Positions 1-9,790 of a stretch of 64,000 nucleotides of DNA are shown here, in pieces. How positions within the stretch are numbered: the stretch's first letter is position 1; each line of letters begins with the position of its first letter. A program made the translations under genes and the position numbers. This stretch comes from Puccinia triticina (taxonomy: Eukaryota; Basidiomycota; Pucciniomycetes; Pucciniales; Pucciniaceae). The stretch spans positions 3,155,501-3,219,500 of the forward strand of contig NC_070573.1 of assembly GCF_026914185.1 (NCBI RefSeq), written 5' to 3'. A model generated the notes under the pieces. It did no database searches. It saw only the letters and a list, made by a program, of their open reading frames with translations, and was not told the origin of the DNA.

Positions 1-506
1 CATGGTCTGTATGTAGTCATTGGTCATGTTCTCTGTCCGTACTTGCCTTGTAGACTCTGTCCCTGCCGAGATTAGATCGTAGAACTTTCCATATAATTCT
101 TATCCTCCAATGTGCGCTATCTCTGCTTGTGACAGTCTTGTGTCTTTTGTGATATCTTGTTGAGAGTTCCAATGGGTTCTGTTTTCTTCCATGCATATTC
201 ACTATCATGTCGCCCACAAACTGATTCCATGTATGTAGTCTATATAAACATAGCCTACAACCTGAAATCAAAACTCATTGGTTCTTCCTTATTTTTTTCC
301 GCGCCTCCATCCTGAGCCAATCCGGTGAGCCCTCAACACTCACTGCCCCCTCTCGAGCCCACTGGCTCATCTTTTGTTTCCTCGTGCTGCGGTCCTCCAG
401 TCAAAATCTCAACAACCATAATGGCCAGATGTGGCCAGTACCACTACTCAGTAGGGATGAAACTATATCTATTTCTTGGGCTTGGGGATCAGAGCACCCA
501 TAGCCT
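1..506. other. Intergenic, no recognised gene
   Basis: Short frames only, without recognisable domains or splice structure. No promoter or repeat was identified. It probably belongs to the decayed hAT-type element whose C-terminal coding piece follows on the minus strand. Confidence 0.3.
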
Positions 507-812
507 TTACAGCCTCAGCAAAGTCCCTGAGAGGGGAAAATCCTCACAAAGCCACATAAGGCTTCTGAAGGATTTTGAAGTAGTTGAAGGGAACAGACAA
601 CCACATCTGGAGCAACACACGTCTGCAGCCACAGAGAACAATCTCTCAACAGAACAAGACCTACCCGGTGTTCCTAAATAAGCCCTTGCTATTACCGCAA
701 GGACCAGGTAGGTGTCATGGTTTGCCTGTACAATCATCAGGACTCGGAGCCCAAATGTCATTGCCTTATGTTTACACTTGGATAAGTGCGTTATCGCGGT
801 AGCCAGGGGCAA
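507..812 (-). pseudogene. hAT transposase C-terminal dimerisation remnant
   Basis: A 101-codon minus-strand frame has the hallmark of the hAT-family C-terminal dimerisation domain: a segment reading ARAYLGTPGRSCSVERLFS followed by a xxAADVCCSRCGCLFP-like stretch, matching the family pattern (xxYLxxPxTSxxSERxFSxAG...R..L.P). In intact elements this helical region ends a transposase of 600 or more residues and mediates multimerisation. Nothing of the catalytic core is visible upstream, so this is a fragment. The family assignment is from the motif only. A separate hAT N-terminal piece lies near 9.1 kb on the other strand; the two need not come from one element. Confidence 0.6.
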
Positions 813-1002
813 AAAAAGTTACTATACCTGTATTTTTTGTTTCAGAGAAAAACCACAGAATACTATAGAGGCCACTTGCAGCAAGGGCCAATACTAGAAC
901 AGTTATTAGTATAGGGTGGTACAACCAGACCTATACAATAACTGAAAGGCCCAGTTATAGTAGAGTATAGTATAGGCCCATTGTTACCTGTAGAACAGCA
1001 CT

Positions 1003-1146
1003 TTGTGCGCAGGTACCTGTGGCGGGTGCGGGTACCTTCCTGAAATTTCACTGATATTGGACACCCGCACCCGCACCCGGCACCTGTTTCTGGGTACCCG
1101 CTCCTTAAAGCAGGTACCCGCGAACAGGTACCTGATTCCATCTCTA
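1003..1146. repeat. GC-rich dispersed repeat, copy 1
   Basis: A GC-rich island in AT-balanced DNA, dense in GGTACC and CACCCGCACCCG motifs, with a core GCACCCGGCACCTG. One end carries ATCTCTA. Three further copies with the same core and the same end are near 31.9, 42.5 and 43.2 kb. No coding potential is apparent. Confidence 0.55.
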
Positions 1147-1290
1147 AGTGGTGACTAGGAGTGAGATTGGCCGTTGGCCGTAGAATCCATTTCTGGGTTC
1201 CATTTGGTGGTATCTTGAGGCCTAGTATGAGTACTTCTGCAGTATAGAAAAAAACTTTTTATTTTTCCACTTTTCCATCTACCACAACAG

Positions 1291-1912
1291 ACCGGTCATT
1301 GAAAGGGTACATCTGTACTGGCCATTGAGAGGGTTGAGTCCTCTTGATGACTGGCACATATCTGCCATTGTGAGGGTGGTGCCCTCTCTCTCAATGGCCA
1401 GTAATTGAAAAGGTACATCTGCACCGGCCATCAAGAGTGTTGTGTCCTCTTGATGACCGGAACAGGTCTGCCATCAAGAGGGTGGTGCCCTCTCTCTTGA
1501 TGGCCGGCCTGTACCGGCCATCAAAAGGGATGCGTCCTCTCAAGGTACAGGCCGGTCATCAAGGGGTATTTAATGTCCTCTCAATGACAGGTCTGTACCA
1601 GCAATTGAGAGGGTTGGCTCCTCTTGATGACCGGTACAGACCAGGCATCAAGAGGGTTGCGTACTCTCAATGGCCGGTCTTTACTGAGCATTGAGAGGGC
1701 TGCGTACTCTTGATGGCGGGTCTCTGTTGGGCATTGAGAGGGTTGCGTACTCTTGATGGCCAGTCTGTACCGGGCATTGAAAAGGTTGAGTCCTCTTGAT
1801 GATTGGTCTGTACTGGTCATCAAGAGGGTTGTGTACTCTGGATGGCGGGTACAGACCAGCTATTGAGAGGGTTGTGTACTCTTGATGACCGGTCTGTACT
1901 GGCCATTGAGAG
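1291..1912. repeat. Palindromic satellite array 1
   Basis: Tandem array of a degenerate unit of about 43 bp. Each unit is itself nearly palindromic: CCTCTTGATGACCGG, then a short TCTGTA-like spacer, then CCGGTCATCAAGAGG, followed by a roughly 7-bp linker such as GTTGCGT. About fourteen units can be followed, with mixed orientation because the unit reads almost the same on both strands. A second array of the same family lies at 19.4-19.8 kb. No open gene crosses it. Confidence 0.85.
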
Positions 1913-2795
1913 GTATGTTCTGGTTTGATCTAGCCACTGAAAAGTGTGTGTAAAACCAGGGTGTAAAAATCTGGCTCTACAAGAGCCAGATCTGACTTTA
2001 CACGGCTGTGTAAATCAAAGGGAAGTCCTCCATGAGTCTACACATGAAGATATAAATGACTACACAACTTACTCAGGATTCAAGGACTATAAGGTGTGAG
2101 ATTTTTGTACTATTAAACTTACTAGTGATGCTGGAGAAGTTTCAATAAACAAGAAGGAGTTCATACTAGACAACATGATTTTTGAAATAAGTAAGAGAGA
2201 AAATCAGAAATTCAACAAGAAGGTGCTCTGGTTCTGAAAATGAACTCGGTTTTTCTCCAACCCAACTTCTAGACCCCCCACAGGAGGAAATTGGCTCCAG
2301 GGGTGGATTTGGCCTTGGCTTCATCTGACATCTGTCAAGATGCACCTAATGGAAAGGATATGAAAAGTATGGAGTTGACCTTGGTCAATGAAACCAGAAA
2401 AATTGAGAAATCATCCAACCTTTATTCAAAAGACAAATATATCTACAATTGTTCCTTCAATATACATATATTGAAGAGGCCAGGTTTACAGGATATTTCA
2501 GTCTTAGTATAGACTAGTAATATCTGCTAGAAAAATTAGATTAATGAAAAGTGTATTGATCACTATAAAATTCTCCCTTTTCTTTTAATCCTCTTCTCCT
2601 CCATCCTTTTGTAAGTAGCTCATTCGTAATTCATATATTGGATTAATTAACTTCTCATCTAGCTTGTCCTGACAAGAGAACAAGAGATGGCAAGGGGTTG
2701 GTGTATTTTGGAATCCAAACGGTTTTTGTTGGGTATTTGTACAAGACAGGTTGGTTTGGCAGGCTAGGTTAATGGAACAGTTTCCCTCAAACTTA
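1913..2795. other. Intergenic, AT-rich
   Basis: No gene recognised. A GAGCCAGATCTGACTTTACAC-type stretch and several short frames occur, none with a domain. It separates the satellite from a MITE. Confidence 0.3.
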
Positions 2796-3004
2796 GGGCC
2801 TGTACCATGGGCCTCAATTTTGAAAAATTTCAACTTTTTTTGCCCTGTACACAAGAATTGAAAACTAGTGGAGGGTTCAAATGTTGAAATTCTTCACATT
2901 TGGGCTCCAGCCTACATTTTGGCCAGGCTCAGTTTTTGTCCCAAGAAATTTTGAGGCAAATAAATTTGGAAAATTTCAATTTTCATGCCCTATGGTACAG
3001 GCCC
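2796..3004. mobile_element. 209-bp MITE, TTA target duplication
   Basis: Terminal inverted repeats begin GGGCCTGTACCAT and agree over about 17 bp with one mismatch. The element is flanked on both sides by TTA (2793-2795 and 3005-3007). A 3-bp TTA/TAA duplication with G-rich inverted ends is the pattern of PIF/Harbinger-type elements. It encodes nothing and would depend on a transposase elsewhere. Confidence 0.75.
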
Positions 3005-3010
3005 TTAGCT

Positions 3011-3072
3011 AAGTCCTTCAATCAGAGGCGCGCGAGTGCTGTTGCAAAGCAACCCTCCTGGATGAGGGACTT
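3011..3072. repeat. Short foldback repeat, copy A
   Basis: Starts AAGTCC and ends GAGGGACTT, with a central hairpin GTTGC-AAA-GCAAC. The same plan recurs at 3509-3569, 19029-19097 and 20151-20220. The copy begins a few bases after the target duplication of the neighbouring MITE. Confidence 0.6.
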
Positions 3073-3508
3073 ACAACCAACCTTGCAAAACAGTAGATAG
3101 CAGAAATCCCATTTGGCTGGGTAAAATTTTAAAAAACTTCAACTCTTTTGTCCAGCTACCTCAACTATTCTGCCTGCAGCTTTCTAGAGGTTGCGTCCTC
3201 TCAGAACCTCTCTTGAATCCCAAAACAAACAAAGTAGAATTCATGGGATTAGGGGGGGCATCGTTCAAGCTGCTCCTCAGTTCAAGCCATACTTTGGACA
3301 TCTGTCAAGATTTAACAGGTGTTCTTTCATTTTTTAAAAATGTGGTTTGGGTGAAAAAAGCACGAGCTACAGCCATGCTTCTTGCGCATCTTTTGGGGGT
3401 AGCTCACTTGGCCCCAACTATGTTTGTGCAGCTTGTACAGAGCAAAGCATGACAGAAGGTCGGAAACAGACTTCTGCTGACTACTCAGAGTGTTTTGCGA
3501 GATTGGGC

Positions 3509-3569
3509 AAGTCCCTCCTTCGGAGGATCGCTTCGCGACAGCGCTCGAGCGCTTCCGGTCGAGGGACTT
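3509..3569. repeat. Short foldback repeat, copy B
   Basis: Starts AAGTCCCTC and ends GAGGGACTT, so the ends are 9-bp perfect inverted repeats. Inside are the hairpin TCGC-TTC-GCGA and the perfect palindrome GCGCTCGAGCGC. It lies about 450 bp upstream of the kinase start. Confidence 0.65.
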
Positions 3570-4021
3570 GGCCAAGTTCGAGTTTCCCTGAATGGTGGTT
3601 CACATTGAAATTGCAACAATTTGATTTCCCAGCTTGGCGAGAAGCTACAAAAAAAAAGTACCAATAAGGCACGAAGTTGGCTTGCGCTTGGTCCAGGTCG
3701 TATTAAGATCTTGGGAAAGCTTGCCCTGATGAGGCCAGCTAGCTTCTCTTTACCCGCCACTCCGGTTCATCTCATCTAAAAATCCAGCCATCTCTCGAAA
3801 GTCTTTATTTAAACGCTGTCCTCTTGCTCACAAGGCCATCCAAAGACTTATCCCAACCGCCGAAGTACTCACACCCCCCCTTAAAAATAATCAAAAATCT
3901 CCTTGGAGACGATACCGGACAAAACCTATCTTAAGCTATCTTATCACCATCTCTTTGCCCACGTTTATTCACAAACCATTCAAGAAATTTTCTCATCTTT
4001 CACTGCGGCACTGATAAGAAT
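3570..4021. promoter_or_regulatory. Upstream region of the kinase gene
   Basis: About 450 bp between the foldback repeat and the kinase ATG. It holds pyrimidine-rich stretches and a TTATTTAAACG sequence near 3805 that could act as a weak TATA-like element. No defined operator could be identified; the assignment is positional. Confidence 0.3.
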
Positions 4022-6427
4022 ATGGCTCAACCTTATATCCCACCTAACACTCGGTTTGATGTTGTCAAATTCGAGGATCTATCAATCGAAACCACATGGA
4101 CTAAGCTCGGAGAAGGCTCGTTTGGTTTTGTATATCGAGCGCAGTATCTTGGACTGCCGGTGGCCATAAAGGAGATCATCCCTCGGACGGACTATGATAG
4201 TATGTGGCTCATATTAAGCTGTTTTGATGCGATCTCCTGACTGAATCCCCGGTTGGTTTGGATTCTCAGTGGAAAAGTACTTTGCGAGGGAATGCAGGAT
4301 ATCAAGAGAGGCTCGCCATCCCAATATTGTGCAATACATCGGCCTCTGTCTTGCTCCACCATCAATCGAGAACAATCCAAATGAATACTCTGAAACTCAG
4401 CGGGAAGACGAATTTCTTTACGGGAAAAAGAAACCATGTAGGAATGTTAGGAAATCACGAGTACTGATCATCAGTGAATACGTCCGTGTCCTTTCGTCAA
4501 AACATACTAGCTGCCGATATCCATTTTCAGAAATTAAACATAAACTTATTCCTTGTGTAAACAGGTGCCTAAAGGAAATCTGCGCAACTATTTGGTTTCA
4601 CGTTCGATTACGACGAAGGCTCAGCCTTTAACATGGAGATTACGGATATCGTTTGCAATCGACATCGCTCGAGCGGTGGCCTATTTGCACGAGAGAAAAT
4701 GCTTGCACAGAGACTTGAAACTCGATAATTGCTTGTTGACTGAAAATTTCCGCGTCAAGTTATGTGATTTTGGATTAGCGCGATTTGAGGCCAAAACTCC
4801 CGAGGAAGTTAGACAGTTGAGCTTTTGTGGAACCGATGGCGTAAGCACACATTATTAACTTAACAATCGGATATAAATCACTAATGTTTCTCTTTCCCGA
4901 CTTTATCAGTACATGTCGCCAGAAGTACTTCGCGGTGCCCCTTTTGACCTATCGACGGACGTTTACAGTCTAGGGATAATATTTTGCGAACTGATTTCAA
5001 TGAAGCTGGCAGGAGCCTCGAGCAGTAGTAGCAGCATTTGCAATGAATCTGCATTCCTTCAACGAGCTCCGCCCAGATACTCAATCAAATCGTCGGATGT
5101 TACCTCGCTCCTAGAAACGCAAGAGGAAGGTTGTCCCAAAACGTTCATTGAACTCAGTCTTCGTTGCACCCAAGTGGATCGTCATCTACGCCCGACCCTC
5201 AAGGAAATCTTGTCCGCGTTGGATTCTATCGAACAGGTTATCATTCAGCAAGAGCATCAAAAGTTAGTCGGTGGTGGTGGCGGTGAAGCGCCTGCTCAAC
5301 AAATCGCCATCCCTTCGGTGGGAAGTATGAAATTTGCCAAGTCGAACGTCAAGCCCGAAGGCAAATATAGCTTCAAGCGTATCCCGAGCTTCCACGGGCA
5401 GGTCATCATTCCCAAAACCGACATGATCACCCCACCCGCCCTCCATCCTGACCTTCAGCTGAAAATAAGTGGCCTGGAAGACAAGGACACTAATTCCATG
5501 ATTGATTTCGGAATCAATTCCTTCTTTATTGATCCGCGTCTACTCCCTCTGATCAACATGAAGAAAGACATGGATGCTACATCTGATTTTTTTGGGTCTA
5601 CCCTCAAGATGCCGGGTGCAGTGAGTGTGAGAAAGAGCTTCCCATCGGCCTTTTTGAACCCACCAGTCGAACCGATGGAAAACCTGGTCGCCATGCAAGA
5701 TATATTAGCCCGCTCGGATGCGAAAAAATCAGCGCCTTCGGAATTCTCTCTCCCCGAAGCCGCTGTCGCATCGGGCGTCTCGGGATTGAATCTTTCTGAA
5801 CTGGGTACCATTCCAACGATGACCACCAACAGCATCGAGACTTCCTCAACGACTGACTCTTTCAAGCTGGCCATGAGGGAGCTAACACAAGCATACGACA
5901 ACAGCACGCAAGCTTCAACTTCGGAACTTGACAACGCAAAAGTTGACCTGAGTGGGTTTGTCTCTCTAGACAGTACCCCAACCAACACACATTTCTTGGA
6001 AAATGGATCAACGAAGGGAAGCACACTCACAATAGTACCCGACACATTCAAATTCAATCAGCCAAGTCACTCTGAATCCCAGCCGCAACTGCAGCCTGAG
6101 TCAAAAGGCGAGGGAAAGCCGTCCAACCCGCTACCGCATCGTTTTACAATATTCAAATCCCATTGGCTCGCTAACCTTCTCAACTTGAACCAGAAAGAAC
6201 TGTCAAATCAAGAGGCGAAAACGGAAAAGTCGTGCGCGGCCTGTCATAAACCAATTGGCTCGAGGAAGACGTTCTTACGTTGTGATGACTGTGGGGAAAA
6301 TGTAAGCAAATCCTGGTTCTTTTGCCACCACCTTACTTTGCGTCTTACTAAGCTGGTTTTGGTCTGTGAAATTCAGTGTCATAAAAAATGCAGCAACAGT
6401 CTTGAACTATCACATTGTAAACGGTGA
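4022..6427 (+). CDS. TKL-type protein kinase with C-terminal C1-like zinc finger
   Basis: Five exons (4022-4199, 4270-4481, 4565-4840, 4910-6301, 6377-6427) give 702 residues. The kinase domain has the glycine loop GEGSFGFVY (about residues 30-38), the VAIK lysine (K50), HRDLKLDN (H178-N185), DFG (198-200) and SPE (225-227), so all catalytic residues are present. Overall shape (LHERKCLHRDLKLDNCLL) is that of tyrosine-kinase-like Ser/Thr kinases. A long Ser/Pro-rich, probably disordered linker follows. The C-terminus carries C664-x2-C667-x12-C680-x2-C683-x4-H688-x2-C691-x8-C700, a C1-type zinc pattern lacking the usual first histidine, so lipid binding is uncertain. Introns are 69-83 nt with good GT-AG ends. 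The last intron (75 nt) has no stop and keeps the frame, so its retention would insert 25 residues inside the zinc finger. Substrate and pathway are unknown. Confidence 0.88.
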
Positions 6428-7495
6428 CAACAAAAAATCCAGTACCCTTTTCTTCCGCTTTACACCTACTCATCAACTAATACCTTTTTCAGGCTATCTC
6501 CTTTTTACTTTGCGCTGCTCGAGTCCTCTTTATATCCTAATTTACTACTTCCTACCTGGATTGGTGTATTATCGCTGATTTTTGATCATTTCTATTCAAT
6601 CTCGTCTCTTTGTTTATGGATGTAGTAATCCATATCCTACAAATTACAATGCCACTTGGGCTTAATGTTAACCTTTTTGTTAATGATAATGATGGCACCA
6701 GTGATGATTTGTTGATGTTCTTCATTGGGTTGCATAAGTTTCTTGAGCCTCTGTTTGACCAGTGCGAGTTTTTCCCGTCCTGCAGACCAAGTCAGGACTG
6801 CCAATAAGCTACCATGCCAGCACCAGTCTCTAAAGTGACTCGGTGCCGATAGGTTTTTGGTAAAATGTAAAGTGTTATTATCACCTCCACGTTTGCTTGA
6901 GCGTGCACAGCCTCTCTGTCGAACGCACAAAGTGCGGGAGAGGCTTGTGTCTAAAACGTGCATGCTTGCGTGTCACGGTTGGGCTTCTGAGGTCCTTTTT
7001 TTTTGTAAAAATCCTGTTAAATACACACAACCACCCAGTGGATAATGAAGTTGGGCAGGGTGTGCCCAAAATGGGGGTCTTAATCCTGGCCATCAAGAAG
7101 GATCTTGAATTTTTCAAAAATTGTATGTGTAGGATTTTTTACAAGCCAATTTTAGTCCAGCATGACTTTGGTTTTTTTTTTTCTTCAAACCAAACCATTC
7201 CTTATGTAATCAATAGAGGACAAGGCAGCCATCCCAGGATAGTAAATAGAATTTTTTTTGAGGAATTTTGTGAAGGAGGGATCCTGGTTGAGAAGCCAAG
7301 AATCAACTTCAGTTCAATCCTGAAGAGCAGATTTTTGGATTTTTGTGATCTTGCAAAAATTCCTGCTGGTCCAATTTTCAGAATATTCTTTTTGAAATTG
7401 GATGAGCAGATCCACACCATTCTCCTCTATCTCCGAGCCAACTTTTTACCTCCGGGGAGATGGATGTACAGGAGGTGCAGCCGTCCAAAAGTTGG
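6428..7495. other. Intergenic, no recognised gene
   Basis: Downstream of the kinase. One long plus-strand frame runs through 6897-7745, but its second half is antisense to a decayed gag gene and its first half has no domain, so it is treated as spurious. T-rich tracts near 7000, 7170 and 7250 are present. Confidence 0.35.
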
Positions 7496-8478
7496 CTACA
7501 CCAAAACTGGCCAACCGTGGCATGTTTGTAAGTTGGTTTTAGACTCAAGTACCTCAGACTTATGCTGGGATTTTCCGGTCGCGGCTTGGATTACAGTTAT
7601 CACATCATTCATGGAAACTTCAGTTGCCGTCTCAAGCTTTTGGCTGACCACAAATTCAAATGTTTTTGTATTGATTCCTGCAGGCGCTGAGAAGCTGCTT
7701 TGTAAGCACAATCCACCCATTTCCTCAAAAGTGGTTTTCAGTTGAGTCATGTCCAGACTTTGCTCCACTTCGCCAGGTCGACGTCAGTCCCTGGAATCAA
7801 TCTGTTTGCCATCAGATCTGCAAACTGGCCAATGAGATCTAACTTGTGTTGACGGTTGGACCAATCGCACTGGCTCTTGAGTCTTGTGAAGATGGTCCAC
7901 GGGTCGTCCAAATTGGTTCCATCAACAATGTCAAGTAGTGATGTTTTGATTGTGGAGCGCAGGAGGCAGGCAATGGCCGCTTGATCTTTGGCAGGTCTTG
8001 ATTTGAAGTTTGATTCCAGAGCGGTGAACGTATTGGCGTTCTCAAATACTTACTTGAGGGTCCTGTTGATCTCTCAATCCCAGACTTTGAAGTTTGCCTT
8101 CCCTTTTGCAAGCCGGGTCTTTTTTGGGTTGTGCATGTAGTGGAGCTCGAGGGGCTTCTTGTGGAAGCTGTTGAGGACACTGTTTGCTTTGGGTTGCTGG
8201 ACAGGTGCAGGAATCAGTGATGATAGCCAATCTATTTTGTCTTTCAGGCAAAAGTAGTCTTCCGCAGTTGGTTGTACCGCCATGTCAACGTCTACCGAGG
8301 AGGATGATTGTGTGGGTTGATTGAATTGTTTGTATAATTTCTTCTGATTCTCTTTGAATTCTTGGATTGTTTGCAATATTTCTTCTTCTTCTTTTTCTCT
8401 TTTGACTCTTTGTTTCTCTATTGTCTCTCAAATTGCTTTTTCTTGAATTTCTTTTATCTTTCCTCCTCTTCCAACCAT
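7496..8478 (-). pseudogene. Retroelement Gag, decayed
   Basis: Reading down from the ATG at 8476-8478, one frame runs through a charged coiled-coil-like N-terminus (EEEEILQTIQEFKENQ) into a Gag-like helical domain with a DDPWTIFTRLKSQCDW segment, typical of copia-type Gag. The frame is broken by TGA at 8428-8430 and 8074-8076, TAA at 8050-8052 and a frameshift near 7755, after which the homology continues in another frame to 7496 (FEEMGGLCLQSSF). No protease, integrase or reverse transcriptase follows, so only the Gag part remains. The two TGA codons both sit where arginine would fit. Confidence 0.6.
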
Positions 8479-8567
8479 TCAGTTCTGGTCTCCCGCAAAA
8501 TGGACTCGGTTCCCGTCGCGTGTTGTCAAGAGCTTGGCTTTTAACCTATAAGACACTCAGTGCAAAT

Positions 8568-8709
8568 CTGACAAAAAGAAATGCTTTGCAGGTAAGCTTG
8601 GGCCGGCACGGTATTGGGTCCAATCTCGGTATTTGATTACACTCACCTGACAAAAAGAAATGCTTCGCAGGTAAGCTCGGGCTGGCACGGTATTGGGTCC
8701 AATATTGGT
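8568..8709. repeat. Direct duplication, 63 bp, offset 79
   Basis: Two copies (8568-8630 and 8647-8709) of a segment starting CTGACAAAAAGAAATGCTT. They differ at only a few bases, mostly C/T changes at CG versus TG, as expected for CpG decay since the duplication. Confidence 0.8.
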
Positions 8710-9101
8710 GAGGAAAGAGAGGAACCGATACCGGCGGGTCGAGTTAGACTAAGTACAAGTTTGCGTAGCCGCAGTAATGCATAAAGGTACATGATTTGTC
8801 TCTGCATAACTGTGTGTTGAAACTCTAATGATCTAAGTTTACCACCTTGGCCCACTTACTCCCTAACAGGGGTGATCCGCTGGAAACTGGATGGTTTGGG
8901 GTCCAAGGCTGGAGCAAGCTTAACAAAGCCTCTCCTAAAGGTGTAACCCAGGGTTTGGGATGGGGGGTCTTCCCCATCCCAAGGCCTGTATCCGATTTTA
9001 CCCGGGTGGACACCAAACCACCCAGGTGCTTAGGTTTTTTTCATTCATTGGCAGCGGCCAGCCCTATCGGTGCCATTTTCCTGCTCCAAAATTAACCAAC
9101 C

Positions 9102-9790
9102 ATGAAGAGAAAGCAACACCAAACTCAAAGCCGCTGCAATAGCCCAACCACACCGGATCCAACACCAAGTACTGTCATTGAGGTTGATGACAATAGCAAT
9201 ACAGAAAATGGTGATACAACAAAGCCGGATAATCAATGCCGTAGCTGGGTTTGGAACCATCTGAAAGTCCAGGGTGATGTAGCTATCTGCCAAGTTGTCC
9301 TCAAGACCGGCGGGATTTGTGGCTCAAAGCTGAAGAGGGATAAAAGTTCCAGCACCAAGAACTTCCACAAGCATCTGAAGAGAATCCATCACCTTGCCAA
9401 TCCAAAGCTTGTCAAAAAAGCTGCGAACTCACAGATTGATCTAGAAAAATGGGCAAGGAACTCAAAGTTTGTGCCGAAAGTACGTGACAGATAGGTGTTC
9501 TAAATGAAAGCTTCATGCATCATGAGTGGCTGATTTTGTTTTTCTAGGTTGAGCTCAATAACAAAACACTTAAAACTGCACTAATGTACTTCATTGCCAA
9601 TTGCAATCTCTCTTTTTCCATTGTGGAAAAGAAGTCTTTCCACAATCTTATCCAACTTGTGAATGAAGAGGCAATGCCTTTGATGGACAACACCTGCCGG
9701 ACTGGGATTTCAAACCATCTCTCTCGGATGCATATGGCATCACAGGAAAATATCAAGCTGCAATCTAAGTATATTAAATCCACACTTTTG
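9102..9790 (+). pseudogene. hAT transposase N-terminal part with BED zinc finger
   Basis: Exon 1 (9102-9479) encodes a basic N-terminus and a BED-type finger: W..., C and C about 11 apart in AICQVVLKTGGICG, then FHKHLKRIHH with the two histidines. A 68-nt intron (GTACGT...CTAG, 9480-9547) keeps phase 0 into exon 2, which reads like the segment after the BED finger in hAT transposases (ALMYFIANCNLSFSIVEKK). After about residue 205 (near 9790) the similarity stops and unrelated GC-rich sequence follows, so the catalytic core is missing. A CAGGGGTGATCCG sequence at 8867 could be the upstream hAT terminal repeat, but its partner was not found. Confidence 0.6.

Noticed and set aside
1291..1912. 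CRISPR array or integron-like palindromic sites
   Set aside because: Units are contiguous, degenerate and lack unique spacers of constant length, and the genome is eukaryotic. Satellite is the simpler reading.
5455..6057. 200-codon minus-strand frame inside the kinase gene
   Set aside because: Mirror of the Ser/Pro-rich linker exon; no domain, no independent start context, and the plus-strand gene explains the region.
6897..7745. 282-codon plus-strand open frame
   Set aside because: Its 3' half is exactly antisense to the recognisable Gag remnant and its 5' half has no domain or splice support.
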